This document shows positions 16,774-25,000 of a stretch of DNA of 64,000 bases, in pieces. How positions within the stretch are numbered: the first letter of the stretch is position 1; each line of letters opens with the position of its first letter. Under the pieces are notes generated by a model, which was given only the letters and a program-made list of their open reading frames with translations, searched no databases and was not told the origin of the DNA. A program made the position numbers and the translations under genes. This stretch comes from Halobellus salinus (GTDB lineage: Archaea; Halobacteriota; Halobacteria; Halobacteriales; Haloferacaceae): assembly GCF_014646875.1 (NCBI RefSeq), contig NZ_BMOC01000006.1, forward strand, positions 62,001 through 126,000, given 5' to 3'.

Positions 16774-19263
16774 ATGTACATGAATAGTCGAGCCATCGAC
16801 GTGGTGACCGGGTGGGGGACGGTCGCCACCCCCGGGGGGTATGAGGGACTCCGCCAACTCGCCGACGCGGAGTTCAGCGGGGCCGTCTCGACCGGAACCG
16901 CGTGGGCGTTCGTCCTGAACGGTCGGGTCATCGGGGTGTTCGAGGGGGAACTTGAGGACTTCGAGGACGCCGATCTGGTGGCGTACCGCGCCGCCCACCC
17001 CTGTCTGCCCCTGCTGTTCGCTATGCAGGAGCGCGGTGGCGAGACCCGCGCGAACTACTACACGAACGAGACGCCGCTTCGAGAGGTGGACCGGACGCTC
17101 GAAGGCGGCGGGTTCACCGGGTACGTCGAACTGTCGGAGAACGTCCTCTCGGGGGATTACTACGTTGTTTACCACGGCGGGAAGTCGATGAGCGCCGCGT
17201 TCGTCGGGAGTTCCGAGCGGTTAGTCGCCGGGGAGGAGGCGTTCGAGACCGCCGCCGACGAAGTGGGGATCTACGACGTCGTCGACGTCGACATCGAACT
17301 CATCGACATCCCAGAGCCCGAACCGTCGGCCGAGGGTGACAACGACGGCGCCGGCGCGGACGGTGCAGAGGCCGCAGCCGCGGGTCCCCTCGACGGAACA
17401 GACCCGGACGTGTCGGACGGTACGGAAGCCGACCCGGGCGGGAACGCGGCCGGCGACGGGTCTGCGGCCCCCCCTGACCTCACCCCGGAGACCGACCCCG
17501 ATGCCGGGACGGAAGCCGAGACGTCGGACTCGGCGAACGCCGGCGTGGCCGCAGAAGCGCCGGTGGACGACGACACAACGGACATGTCTGGCGAGGAGGG
17601 AGCCGCAAGCGCCGACCCGGAACCGGGTGAGGGGCGGACGATCGACGCCGAGTCGGCAGTCGACCCCGAGTCGGCAGTCGACCCCGAGTCGGCAGTCGAC
17701 GCCGACCCCGACACCGCGACCAGCGTCGACGCAGACGCCAGGGAGGCCGCGGGTGTCGACGCTGACCCCGACCGCGACGCAGACGCCCAACATAGCGGCG
17801 GAGAGCACGGAGGGCCCGAAACGGCCGGAGAGTCAGAAGCGCCCGGAGGCGCGGCGGTCGAGGGGCCGGCAACGCGACGCCCCGCGGGAGACGACACGCC
17901 GACCCGCCCGGAACCGGTCAACGACGGGGAAGCGGCGGATTCGACCGCCCACGACACCGTAAGTGACTCCCCGGAACCGCCCGGCACCGGCGCCGCCGGA
18001 TCGGATCCGAGCGAGACTGGGGGGCAACCGGCCGGAGCCGAGGGTGGAGACAGCGCACGCACCGACGAGCAGCGGTGGCAGCAGGCGCGGAGCATCCCGT
18101 CGCTTGACCCCGCGGCCTCGACCGCCGGCAGGGAGGACAGCGCCGAAGACCGGGGCAACCAGGACGCCGCGCGCGAGCGGATCGGACAGATGCAACGACA
18201 GCGGCGGCGACGGCGGGCAGCACGGGATCGGACGGGCCCGGACGCGGGCCGTGATTCGACCGACCGCAACGGGGCAGAGAGCGAGTCTCGGGCCGACCGC
18301 GACGCAGACGCCCTGCAGGAGCGGCTTTCGAACGCGAAAGACCGGATTGAGTCGCTGGAGGCCGACCGCGACGACCTCCTCGCGGAACGTGAGACGCTGG
18401 CCGAGGACCGAGACAGGCTGCGGAGCGAGCGAAGCGAGCGAGCAGAGCGGATCGACGCGCTCGAAGCCGAGCGCGACCGGCTCCGCGACGAGGTCGACCG
18501 GCTCCAGTCGCGGCTCGACACCGACGATGACGGGACCGCCCTATCCGAGTCGATGCCGTCGGACCGAGCGCTCTCGGGGACGAACCTGTTCGTCCGGTAC
18601 GACAACAAGGGGCAGGCCACGCTGAAACACGCACACTCGGGCGAGGCGTCGCACTCGGACGTCCGGGAGAACCTCCGCCTCGAACACCACACCACCTTTG
18701 AGACCGACGGCGTCGGCATCGACGACCGCCCCTACGAGGAGTTCCTCCACAACAGCACCGAGTACGCGTTCGCACGGTGGGTGGTCTCGGACCTCCTCTA
18801 CGAGATCGGCGAGACGGGGAACCGGTCGGGATTGGCAGGGGTGTTCGACGCAATCCCCGAGATCGACCGGATCGAACTCCGTGGTGAGGTCGGCGTTGAG
18901 ACCCACGACGGCGTCGAATCGCGTGCGTTCGACGTGGTCTTCCGGGACCGGATGGGCGATCCGTTGTTCGTGGCGGACATCAACCCCTCGCGCGATGCGA
19001 CCACCGAACCGATGGTGGGGTCGCTCGTGGAGAACGCCCACACGGTCGCGAGTGCGGCGGAGACGGTCGGTGCGGGGTTCTATGTCACCGAGTCGTTCTA
19101 CGAACCCGGTGCGCTGGAGACGGTCGCGAACCGGACCGGCGGGGGAATCCTCTCGCGGTCGAGCAAACGCTCGTTCGTGAAACTGTCACGGAAGCAGGGG
19201 TATCACCTCTGTCTGGTCGAGGCCCGGGGCGGGGAGTTTCACCTGAACGTGCCCGAACTGTGA
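16774..19263 (+). CDS. Large acidic multidomain protein (DUF7527-like)
   Basis: This 829-residue protein has four parts. Residues 1-175 form a folded N-terminal region with repeated WAFVLNGRVIGVFEG and YYVVYHGGK strands, reminiscent of the DUF4388/PATAN sensor fold. Residues 180-470 are a disordered acidic linker with an 18-bp tandem repeat (ESAVDP three times). Residues 510-590 are a long coiled coil (RIESLEADRDDLLAERETL). The C-terminal 220 residues form an alpha/beta domain with DVVFRDRMGDPLFVADINPS, loosely like a restriction-endonuclease core. The family number is from memory. I infer a scaffolding or signalling protein. No neighbour on the same strand suggests a partner. Confidence 0.72.
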   Translation: MYMNSRAIDVVTGWGTVATPGGYEGLRQLADAEFSGAVSTGTAWAFVLNGRVIGVFEGELEDFEDADLVAYRAAHPCLPLLFAMQERGGETRANYYTNETPLREVDRTLEGGGFTGYVELSENVLSGDYYVVYHGGKSMSAAFVGSSERLVAGEEAFETAADEVGIYDVVDVDIELIDIPEPEPSAEGDNDGAGADGAEAAAAGPLDGTDPDVSDGTEADPGGNAAGDGSAAPPDLTPETDPDAGTEAETSDSANAGVAAEAPVDDDTTDMSGEEGAASADPEPGEGRTIDAESAVDPESAVDPESAVDADPDTATSVDADAREAAGVDADPDRDADAQHSGGEHGGPETAGESEAPGGAAVEGPATRRPAGDDTPTRPEPVNDGEAADSTAHDTVSDSPEPPGTGAAGSDPSETGGQPAGAEGGDSARTDEQRWQQARSIPSLDPAASTAGREDSAEDRGNQDAARERIGQMQRQRRRRRAARDRTGPDAGRDSTDRNGAESESRADRDADALQERLSNAKDRIESLEADRDDLLAERETLAEDRDRLRSERSERAERIDALEAERDRLRDEVDRLQSRLDTDDDGTALSESMPSDRALSGTNLFVRYDNKGQATLKHAHSGEASHSDVRENLRLEHHTTFETDGVGIDDRPYEEFLHNSTEYAFARWVVSDLLYEIGETGNRSGLAGVFDAIPEIDRIELRGEVGVETHDGVESRAFDVVFRDRMGDPLFVADINPSRDATTEPMVGSLVENAHTVASAAETVGAGFYVTESFYEPGALETVANRTGGGILSRSSKRSFVKLSRKQGYHLCLVEARGGEFHLNVPEL

Positions 19264-19380
19264 GATATCGTGCGGTTTCGGGGTTGAGGACGGCCACCGG
19301 GAGAAAAACGCGTACGGGGGTGTGACAGTACGCACCCGCCGCAGGACGGCGCGGCCGACGACCCACCGGCTGGATCCGTG

Positions 19381-19686
19381 TCAGCCCTCGATTTCCACCG
19401 TCTCTTCGATCTTCATGTCGTCGAGTTTGTCGACGATCCCGTCGAGTTTCTCGTCGAGTTCGTCGACGAACTCCGCGGTCCGCTCGGTCGTGATCGCGCC
19501 CTGACTCGACGGCTCGATGAGGCTCTCCTCTTCGAGGACGCGGAGAGAGTACCGGACCTTGTGATGTGGATACCCGGTCTCGTTCGACATCTTCACGATC
19601 CCGATCGGCTCGCTGTCGATCACCATCCTGAGGACCTGGAGGTGTCGTTCGAGCATGTCCACTTCTTTCTCCAGTCGATCTATCAT
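19381..19686 (-). CDS. Small winged-helix transcriptional regulator
   Basis: This 101-residue protein starts with an amphipathic helix (MIDRLEKEVDMLERHLQVL), then a wHTH: IGIVKMSNETGYPHHKVRYS as helix-turn-recognition helix and a wing at LIEPSSQGAITT. The last 30 residues form a charged coiled coil, likely for dimerisation. A TATA box (ATTTAAAA on the minus strand, 19713-19720) lies about 30 nt upstream. Targets are unknown; it may self-regulate. Confidence 0.82.
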   Translation of the reverse strand: MIDRLEKEVDMLERHLQVLRMVIDSEPIGIVKMSNETGYPHHKVRYSLRVLEEESLIEPSSQGAITTERTAEFVDELDEKLDGIVDKLDDMKIEETVEIEG

Positions 19687-19892
19687 GTTATCTGTTAACT
19701 CGTCTGGTCAGGTTTTAAATGTTGCCCTCCGGCGCGGGGATCAGCGGCTCCGGCCGAGTGTGACGGGTCGGACGGGAGCGTGTCGGCGCCCGCATCGGAC
19801 TGCCGCGGGGGTCCGCCCGATCGAGTGCCCGTTAGACGCTTCTCGCGTGGCGGACCGTAATGGGTTTTACGGGGCGCGGAGAAGCGGCGTGT

Positions 19893-21224
19893 ATGACTGT
19901 GACGATCGTCGGTTCCCAGCTGGGCGACGAGGGCAAAGGCGCCTTGGTCGACCTGTGGGGAGGCGGCGCAGACGTCGTCGCCCGGTATCAGGGCGGCGAC
20001 AACGCGGGCCACACCGTCGTCGAGGGCGGCGACGAGTACAAACTGTCGCTGGTTCCGAGCGGCGCCGTCCGCGGGACAACCGGCGTCCTCGGCAACGGGT
20101 GTGTGGTGAACCCGCGGACGCTCTTCGAGGAGATCGACGGCCTGCGCGACCGCGGGATCGAACCGGACGTGCGCGTGGGCCGGCGCGCACACGTGATTAT
20201 GCCGTATCACCGGGTGCTCGACGGAATCGAGGAGGAAGCAAAGTCCGACTCGGATCTCGACGCGGGCACGACCGGCCGCGGAATCGGCCCGACCTACGAG
20301 GACAAGGCGGGGCGACGCGGGGTCCGGATCGGCGACCTCTTGGATCCGGAGGTGCTCAGGGACCGACTCGAATACGTGGTGCCGCAGAAGCGCACGCTCG
20401 CGGAGGACGTCTTCGGCATCGAGACCGGCGAGGCGTTCGACGTCGACGCGCTATTCGAGGAGTACCGCGCGGTCGGCGACCGCCTCGCCGAGGAATCCAT
20501 GACCGTCAACGCCGGGGAGTTCCTCGGGAGCCACCTCGACGAGGGCGACGAGCTCCTGTTCGAGGGTGCACAGGGGACCTCGATCGACATTGACCACGGC
20601 ATCTACCCGTACGTGACCTCCTCGAACCCGACCGCGGGCGGCGCGGCGACCGGGACGGGCGTGGGCCCAACGGTCGTCGGCCGCGGCGAGGTCGTCGGGA
20701 TCGTGAAGGCGTACCTCTCGCGGGTCGGCACCGGGCCGCTCCCGACCGAACTCGACGGTGACGACGAGGCGCTGGCCGACGCGATCCGGGAGAAAGGCGG
20801 GGAGTTCGGCACCGTCACCGGCCGGCCGCGACGCATCGGGTGGCTCGATATGCCGATGCTCCGCCACGCCGCTCGCGCCAACGGGTTCACCGGGATCGCG
20901 GTCAACCACATCGATGTCCTCGCCGGCTTGGACGAAGTGAAGGTGGGTCACGCCTACGAGCTCGACGGCGAGGAGCGGTTCACGATGCCCGCGACCACCG
21001 AACGGTGGGGTCGGTGCGAGCCGAACCTCCGTTCGTTCGAGCCCTGGCCCGAGGTCGAGTGGTCGGTCGTCGCCGAGGACGGGTACGACGCCATCCCCGA
21101 GAACGCGCGGGCGTACCTGGAGTACGTCTCCGAAGAGCTCGACGCGCCCACCTACGCTGTCGGCGTCGGCCCCGACCGCGCGGAGACGATCGAACTCGTC
21201 GATCCCTTCGAGACCGGGGCGTAG
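19893..21224 (+). CDS. purA: Adenylosuccinate synthetase
   Basis: This 443-residue protein begins MTVTIVGSQLGDEGKGALVD, which holds the GTP-binding loop and catalytic Asp of PurA. Other diagnostic stretches are GTTGRGIGPTYEDKAGR, LLFEGAQGTSIDIDHGIYPY and FGTVTGRPRRIGWLD. It condenses IMP and aspartate using GTP in AMP synthesis. The start is fixed by the family and by a TTTTAC box 26 nt upstream (19865-19870). The next gene encodes a Trm112-like protein. Confidence 0.97.
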   Translation: MTVTIVGSQLGDEGKGALVDLWGGGADVVARYQGGDNAGHTVVEGGDEYKLSLVPSGAVRGTTGVLGNGCVVNPRTLFEEIDGLRDRGIEPDVRVGRRAHVIMPYHRVLDGIEEEAKSDSDLDAGTTGRGIGPTYEDKAGRRGVRIGDLLDPEVLRDRLEYVVPQKRTLAEDVFGIETGEAFDVDALFEEYRAVGDRLAEESMTVNAGEFLGSHLDEGDELLFEGAQGTSIDIDHGIYPYVTSSNPTAGGAATGTGVGPTVVGRGEVVGIVKAYLSRVGTGPLPTELDGDDEALADAIREKGGEFGTVTGRPRRIGWLDMPMLRHAARANGFTGIAVNHIDVLAGLDEVKVGHAYELDGEERFTMPATTERWGRCEPNLRSFEPWPEVEWSVVAEDGYDAIPENARAYLEYVSEELDAPTYAVGVGPDRAETIELVDPFETGA

Positions 21225-21400
21225 GGGGAGCGCGTCGCCGCGTTCGGAGGGCGGGACGTCTCACCGACAACGGGGGCGAGGTGTGGACGCGGTGGGAACC
21301 CTGAGTGGGGTGAGTCGGGGGGCCGAACGCTCCGCACCCGGTTGTCGGGAGGTGACCAGAATCCGTAGCCTTTTCACCGCCGCTTGCCTTCCAAGACGTG

Positions 21401-21589
21401 ATGAAAGAGTCACTGATGGACATCCTCTGTGACCCCCTCGATAAGAGCGACCTCGACCTCGAAGTCGACGAACGCGACGGCGACGAGATCATCGAGGGAC
21501 GGCTGATCGGCAGCGTCACGGGGGAGGTCTACCCGATCGAGGACGGGATTCCGAACCTCCTGCCCCCGGACATGCGCGACGACGAGTAG
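21401..21589 (+). CDS. Trm112-like methyltransferase activator
   Basis: This 62-residue protein starts MKESLMDILCDPLDKSDLDL and ends with YPIEDGIPNLLPPDMR. This is the Trm112/YcaR pattern, in which a short zinc-ribbon-like fold activates methyltransferases. The usual N-terminal CPxC is reduced to CDP here. In archaea Trm112 partners several tRNA, rRNA and protein methyltransferases. No methyltransferase gene is adjacent, so the partner is encoded elsewhere. A palindromic relic begins 18 bp after the stop. Confidence 0.88.
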   Translation: MKESLMDILCDPLDKSDLDLEVDERDGDEIIEGRLIGSVTGEVYPIEDGIPNLLPPDMRDDE

Positions 21590-21607
21590 CCGTTTCACAG
21601 AAAACTC

Positions 21608-21652
21608 AAGCCGGATGCCCCGAGGCTTGACCCCGAGGCTGCTCACCTGAAC
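21608..21652 (+). repeat. IS200/IS605-like right-end relic, group A, copy 1
   Basis: The core CGAGGCTTGACCCCGAGGCT (21621-21640) forms a small hairpin and is followed by GCTCACC. Aligned over about 40 positions with the minus-strand sequence at 24985-24942, it shares roughly 78% identity, including a 14-nt exact block GGCTTGACCCCGAG. From memory, hairpins of the form GCCACGGGG-loop-CCCCGTGGC followed by GTTCAC close haloarchaeal IS1341/TnpB elements. No transposase is present. Both copies also lie just 3' of a gene, so a 3'-end regulatory element is an alternative. Confidence 0.5.
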
Positions 21653-21671
21653 GCTTTTACACGTCGGTGTC

Positions 21672-22379
21672 GTGGCTATCGACGTGTCAGAGTCGCTCTC
21701 GGTCGAACTGAACGCCGGTTCGGTTCACGCGGTCGACGCTCCCGGGGCGTTCACCGCCCGGGGGCCGTTCCACCTCGAACTCTCGAACACCGGCGGGGCC
21801 GTACACGTCCACGTCAACCTCGACGAGGACCTCTCGCGGGCGGCCCGACTGCGGGAGGTGAACCACTACGTCGAGACCGGCGAGACCGTCCGGATACCCA
21901 TCGGCACGGTGCCGGGTCACGGCGACGTCACCGGTTCTCTCGAGGTCGTCTCGGGGTACGGCGCCGAGCGGGAGCGGATCGAGGTCACGGTTGCCACCGG
22001 CGACCGCACCGACGAACGCGACGGCGGAGGCGACCGCAGTGGCCCACAACGGAAGCGCGGCGACGGCGCCGCGGGTGATCGCGAACCCGCAGCGCGAACC
22101 GCCACCCCGTCCGCCGAGGGACGCTCACCCGACCACCCGATGGAGCGGTCCGCGACCGGGATGGGTGTCCGGGGGCTGGTGAACCGGTCGCTTCCGGACG
22201 TCCTCACCTCGGTCGAGACGACCGCCCGCGAGGGGGCGGCATTCGTCGTCCTCGCCGCGCTCGCAGCGGTGATCGGAATCGCGGTGGGACTGACCGTCGG
22301 CGACCCGCTCCTGTCGCTGGTCGTCGGTGTCGTCGTCGTGTCGACTGTCGGGGTAGCGGGGTGGTTGCTGCTGGGGTAG
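21672..22379 (+). CDS. Membrane-anchored beta-sandwich protein (DUF7524-like)
   Basis: This 235-residue protein starts at a GTG. Residues 1-115 look like an immunoglobulin-like beta-sandwich (FHLELSNTGGAVHVHVNLDE). A disordered linker follows, then two hydrophobic helices at the C-terminus (about 185-210 and 213-234). The soluble domain lacks a signal peptide, so it probably faces the cytoplasm. I believe this is the haloarchaeal DUF7524 family; function is unknown. Confidence 0.78.
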   Translation: MAIDVSESLSVELNAGSVHAVDAPGAFTARGPFHLELSNTGGAVHVHVNLDEDLSRAARLREVNHYVETGETVRIPIGTVPGHGDVTGSLEVVSGYGAERERIEVTVATGDRTDERDGGGDRSGPQRKRGDGAAGDREPAARTATPSAEGRSPDHPMERSATGMGVRGLVNRSLPDVLTSVETTAREGAAFVVLAALAAVIGIAVGLTVGDPLLSLVVGVVVVSTVGVAGWLLLG

Positions 22380-22450
22380 CGGGAGACGGGCCCAAACGCC
22401 AACGCGCGACGTCACGGTGCAGCGGGCCGGTTACGGAGAATCGTGGAGAA

Positions 22451-22482
22451 GGCCCCGTGCTTTAGCGCGGGGAGGATGTCAA
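22451..22482 (+). mobile_element. Solitary IS200/IS605 right end / omega-RNA hairpin, group B, copy 1
   Basis: An 8-bp stem (CCCCGTGC/GCGCGGGG with one G-U pair) with loop TTTA at 22453-22472 is followed by AGGATGTCAA. The TCAA at 22479-22482 matches the right-end cleavage tetranucleotide known from IS200/IS605 elements, and hairpin-plus-GGATGTCAA is the usual end of haloarchaeal TnpB elements as I remember them. No tnpA or tnpB is nearby, so this is a relic or a solo end. Confidence 0.6.
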
Positions 22483-22515
22483 CGGCCAGCACCTGCAGGT
22501 GGCAGACGGCGACAC

Positions 22516-22650
22516 TCACTGTAGATACGATGGTTCCTCGGCGTCGCAGTTCTGCTCGTGGGCCTCGGCGTTGGCTTCGTCATCGAGCAACAGGCCGCAC
22601 TCGTCGCACTCGTACCACGTGCTTCCGTCCCGCTGTACGGTCGAGACCAT
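22516..22650 (-). CDS. 44-aa zinc-finger protein (DUF7128-like)
   Basis: This small protein reads MVSTVQRDGSTWYECDEC and then a LLLDDEANAEAHEQNC tail. Cys-x2-Cys, then His and Cys in a helix (AEAHEQNC), forms a classical C2HC zinc knuckle. I recognise the pattern ending CDAEEPSYLQ as a conserved haloarchaeal small protein, probably DUF7128. A TATA box (TTTTTTATC on the minus strand, about 22668-22676) lies about 22 nt upstream of the ATG, supporting a leaderless gene. Function is unknown. Confidence 0.78.
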   Translation of the reverse strand: MVSTVQRDGSTWYECDECGLLLDDEANAEAHEQNCDAEEPSYLQ

Positions 22651-22759
22651 ACCGTGAAGTTGTTTGTCAGATAAAAAAGCGCTTCCCCGACGGTGGCGGC
22701 CGCGCGTTCGTCCGGTCCACCCGGGCAAGACAAAAGACCGCGGGCGACGAACCGAACGT

Positions 22760-24949
22760 ATGAGCGCGGACGAGGGCCTCGAACTCACAGTTCGCGGGGC
22801 CGAAAAGCGGGACGCCGGCCGGGGGATCGCCCGGCTGCCGGAACCGGTCAGAAAGCGATTGGGTGTCCTCAGCGGCGACACCGTGGTCGTCACAGGGGCG
22901 AGCGAGACCGTCGCGAAAGTGTGGCCTGCCGGCGGTGACACCCCCGACGACGCGATCTTGGTCGACGCCGACACCCGGACGAACGCCGGCGCGAAGATCG
23001 GCGGCGTCGTCACGGTCCGGACGATCGACGTCGACGACGCCCGGTCCGTCACGCTGTCGATGCCCGACGACGTGGCGTTCGAAGACAACGAGCGCGCGGT
23101 CGAACTCATCAAGCGCGCGATCCGGGATCGACCGATCCAGCCCGGCGGCCAGATCCACTTCGAGTCGTTGAGCGCCGATCCGTTCGTGGTGGGGGAGACC
23201 GCGCCGGACGGGATGGTCAGGGTCACCGACTCGACCGAACTGAAACTCTCCACAGAAGGCCGCGTGAGCCGTGTCGTCTCCTCGATCGCGGGCAAAAACG
23301 AGAACGCGGACGCCCCCCCGGCCGGCGGATCCGACGACACGGGGGCCTCGCCGACGATCACCTACGAGGACATCGGCGGCCTCGACGAGGAACTCGACCT
23401 CGTGCGGGAGATGATCGAACTCCCACTCTCCGAACCGGAGGTGTTCGCTCACCTCGGGATCGACCCGCCGAAGGGCGTGCTGCTCTACGGGCCGCCCGGG
23501 ACCGGCAAGACCCTGATCGCACAGGCGGTCGCCAACGAGGTGGACGCCACGTTCGTCGACGTCTCCGGCCCGGAGATCATGTCGAAGTACAAGGGCGAAA
23601 GCGAGGAGAAACTCCGCGAGAAGTTCGCCGAGGCGGGCGAGAACGCCCCGGCGATTGTCTTTTTCGACGAGATCGACTCCATCGCGGGCAAGCGCGACGA
23701 CGACGGCGACGTCGAAAACAGAGTGGTCGGCCAGCTCCTGTCACTCATGGACGGTCTCGACGCCCGCGGGGACGTGGTCGTGATCGGGGCGACCAACCGG
23801 GTCGACACCCTCGACCCCGCGCTGCGCCGCGGGGGCCGGTTCGACCGCGAGATCGAGATCGGCGTGCCCAACGAGCAGGGAAGACGGGAGATCCTCGACG
23901 TCCACACCCGGCGGATGCCGCTGGCCGACGACGTGGACACCGACCGGGTGGCGTCGCGAACCCACGGGTTCGTCGGTGCGGACCTCGAATCGTTGGTGAC
24001 CGAAGCAGCGATGGTGGCGCTCCGGCGCGGTCGCCGCGACGACGCTGACGCGCCGCTCACGGGCCTGCGGGTGACCCGCTCGGACGTCGACGCCGCGATG
24101 GCGGCGGTCGACCCCTCCGCCATGCGGGAGTACGTCGCGGAGTCGCCCACGACCACGTTCGCGGACGTCGGCGGGTTGACAGAGGCCAAGCAAACGCTCG
24201 AACGCGCGGTGACGTGGCCGCTCACCTACGCCCCGCTGTTCGACGCGGCGGAGACGGACCCGCCGACCGGCGTCCTGCTCCACGGCCCCCCAGGGACCGG
24301 CAAGACGCTGTTGGCGCGGGCGATCGCGGGCGAGAGCGGCGTCAACTTCGTTCAGGTCGCCGGCCCCGAACTCCTGGACCGCTACGTCGGCGAGTCCGAA
24401 AAGGCGGTCCGAGAGGTGTTCGAGCGCGCCCGGCAGGCCGCACCCGCGATCGTGTTCTTCGACGAAATCGACGCGGTCGCGACCGATCGCGACGGCGCTG
24501 GCGCCGGCGGTGACTCCGGCGTCGGCCAGCGCGTGGTGTCCCAACTCCTGACCGAACTCGACCGCGTCTCGGACCACCCCAATCTGGTTGTACTCGCCGC
24601 GACGAACCGGAAGGCCGCCCTAGATCCCGCGCTCCTCCGCCCCGGGCGGCTGGAGTCGCACGTCCACGTGCCAGACCCCGACGACGCGGCCCGCCGGGAG
24701 ATCCTCGATGTTCACCTCGACGGCCGGCCGGTCGCCGATGATGTCGATCGCGACGACCTCGCGGCGCGGACCGGGGGGCTCTCGGGCGCCGACATCACGG
24801 CCGTGGTTCGGGAGGCGTCGATGCGCGCGATTGAGGACGTCGCAGGGGCTTACGATGGCGAGGTCGCGAACGACCACGCCGACGAGGTGGTGGTGACGCC
24901 GGATCACTTCGAGGCGGCGCTGAAGCGGGTGGGGTCGTCTGGCGGGTGA
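22760..24949 (+). CDS. CDC48/VAT-type AAA+ ATPase
   Basis: This 729-residue protein has an N-terminal double-psi barrel (about 10-185, LELTVRGAEKRDAGRGIARL) and two AAA modules. Walker A motifs are GPPGTGKT at about 248 and again at about 510; Walker B motifs are IVFFDEIDS and IVFFDEIDA. It is the p97/VAT unfoldase that pulls proteins out of complexes and feeds them to the proteasome. I start it at MSADEG (22760) because the longer frame upstream is not CDC48-like. It is convergent with the Lhr helicase gene. Confidence 0.95.
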   Translation: MSADEGLELTVRGAEKRDAGRGIARLPEPVRKRLGVLSGDTVVVTGASETVAKVWPAGGDTPDDAILVDADTRTNAGAKIGGVVTVRTIDVDDARSVTLSMPDDVAFEDNERAVELIKRAIRDRPIQPGGQIHFESLSADPFVVGETAPDGMVRVTDSTELKLSTEGRVSRVVSSIAGKNENADAPPAGGSDDTGASPTITYEDIGGLDEELDLVREMIELPLSEPEVFAHLGIDPPKGVLLYGPPGTGKTLIAQAVANEVDATFVDVSGPEIMSKYKGESEEKLREKFAEAGENAPAIVFFDEIDSIAGKRDDDGDVENRVVGQLLSLMDGLDARGDVVVIGATNRVDTLDPALRRGGRFDREIEIGVPNEQGRREILDVHTRRMPLADDVDTDRVASRTHGFVGADLESLVTEAAMVALRRGRRDDADAPLTGLRVTRSDVDAAMAAVDPSAMREYVAESPTTTFADVGGLTEAKQTLERAVTWPLTYAPLFDAAETDPPTGVLLHGPPGTGKTLLARAIAGESGVNFVQVAGPELLDRYVGESEKAVREVFERARQAAPAIVFFDEIDAVATDRDGAGAGGDSGVGQRVVSQLLTELDRVSDHPNLVVLAATNRKAALDPALLRPGRLESHVHVPDPDDAARREILDVHLDGRPVADDVDRDDLAARTGGLSGADITAVVREASMRAIEDVAGAYDGEVANDHADEVVVTPDHFEAALKRVGSSGG

Positions 24950-24985
24950 ACCGTCTCGGGGTCAAGCCCCGTGGCATTCGCCTCA
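24942..24985 (-). repeat. IS200/IS605-like right-end relic, group A, copy 2
   Basis: On the minus strand the core GCCACGGGGCTTGACCCC (24975-24958) forms a hairpin and is followed by GAGACGGTTCACC. It shares a 14-nt exact block and roughly 78% of about 40 positions with the plus-strand sequence at 21608-21652. The element overlaps the last codons and stop of the CDC48 gene in antisense, so its GTTCACC end may have been recruited as coding sequence. It begins 16 bp after the lhr stop. Confidence 0.5.
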
Positions 24986-25000
24986 AACAGCCTGTAAAAG

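Noticed and set aside
14857-17175. 772-codon open frame on the minus strand
   Set aside because: It is antisense to the uS10 paralogue, the M20 hydrolase and part of the large acidic gene, all with clear domains. High G+C removes stops in this frame; its composition (Arg/Pro/Val/Asp-rich) is not a real protein.
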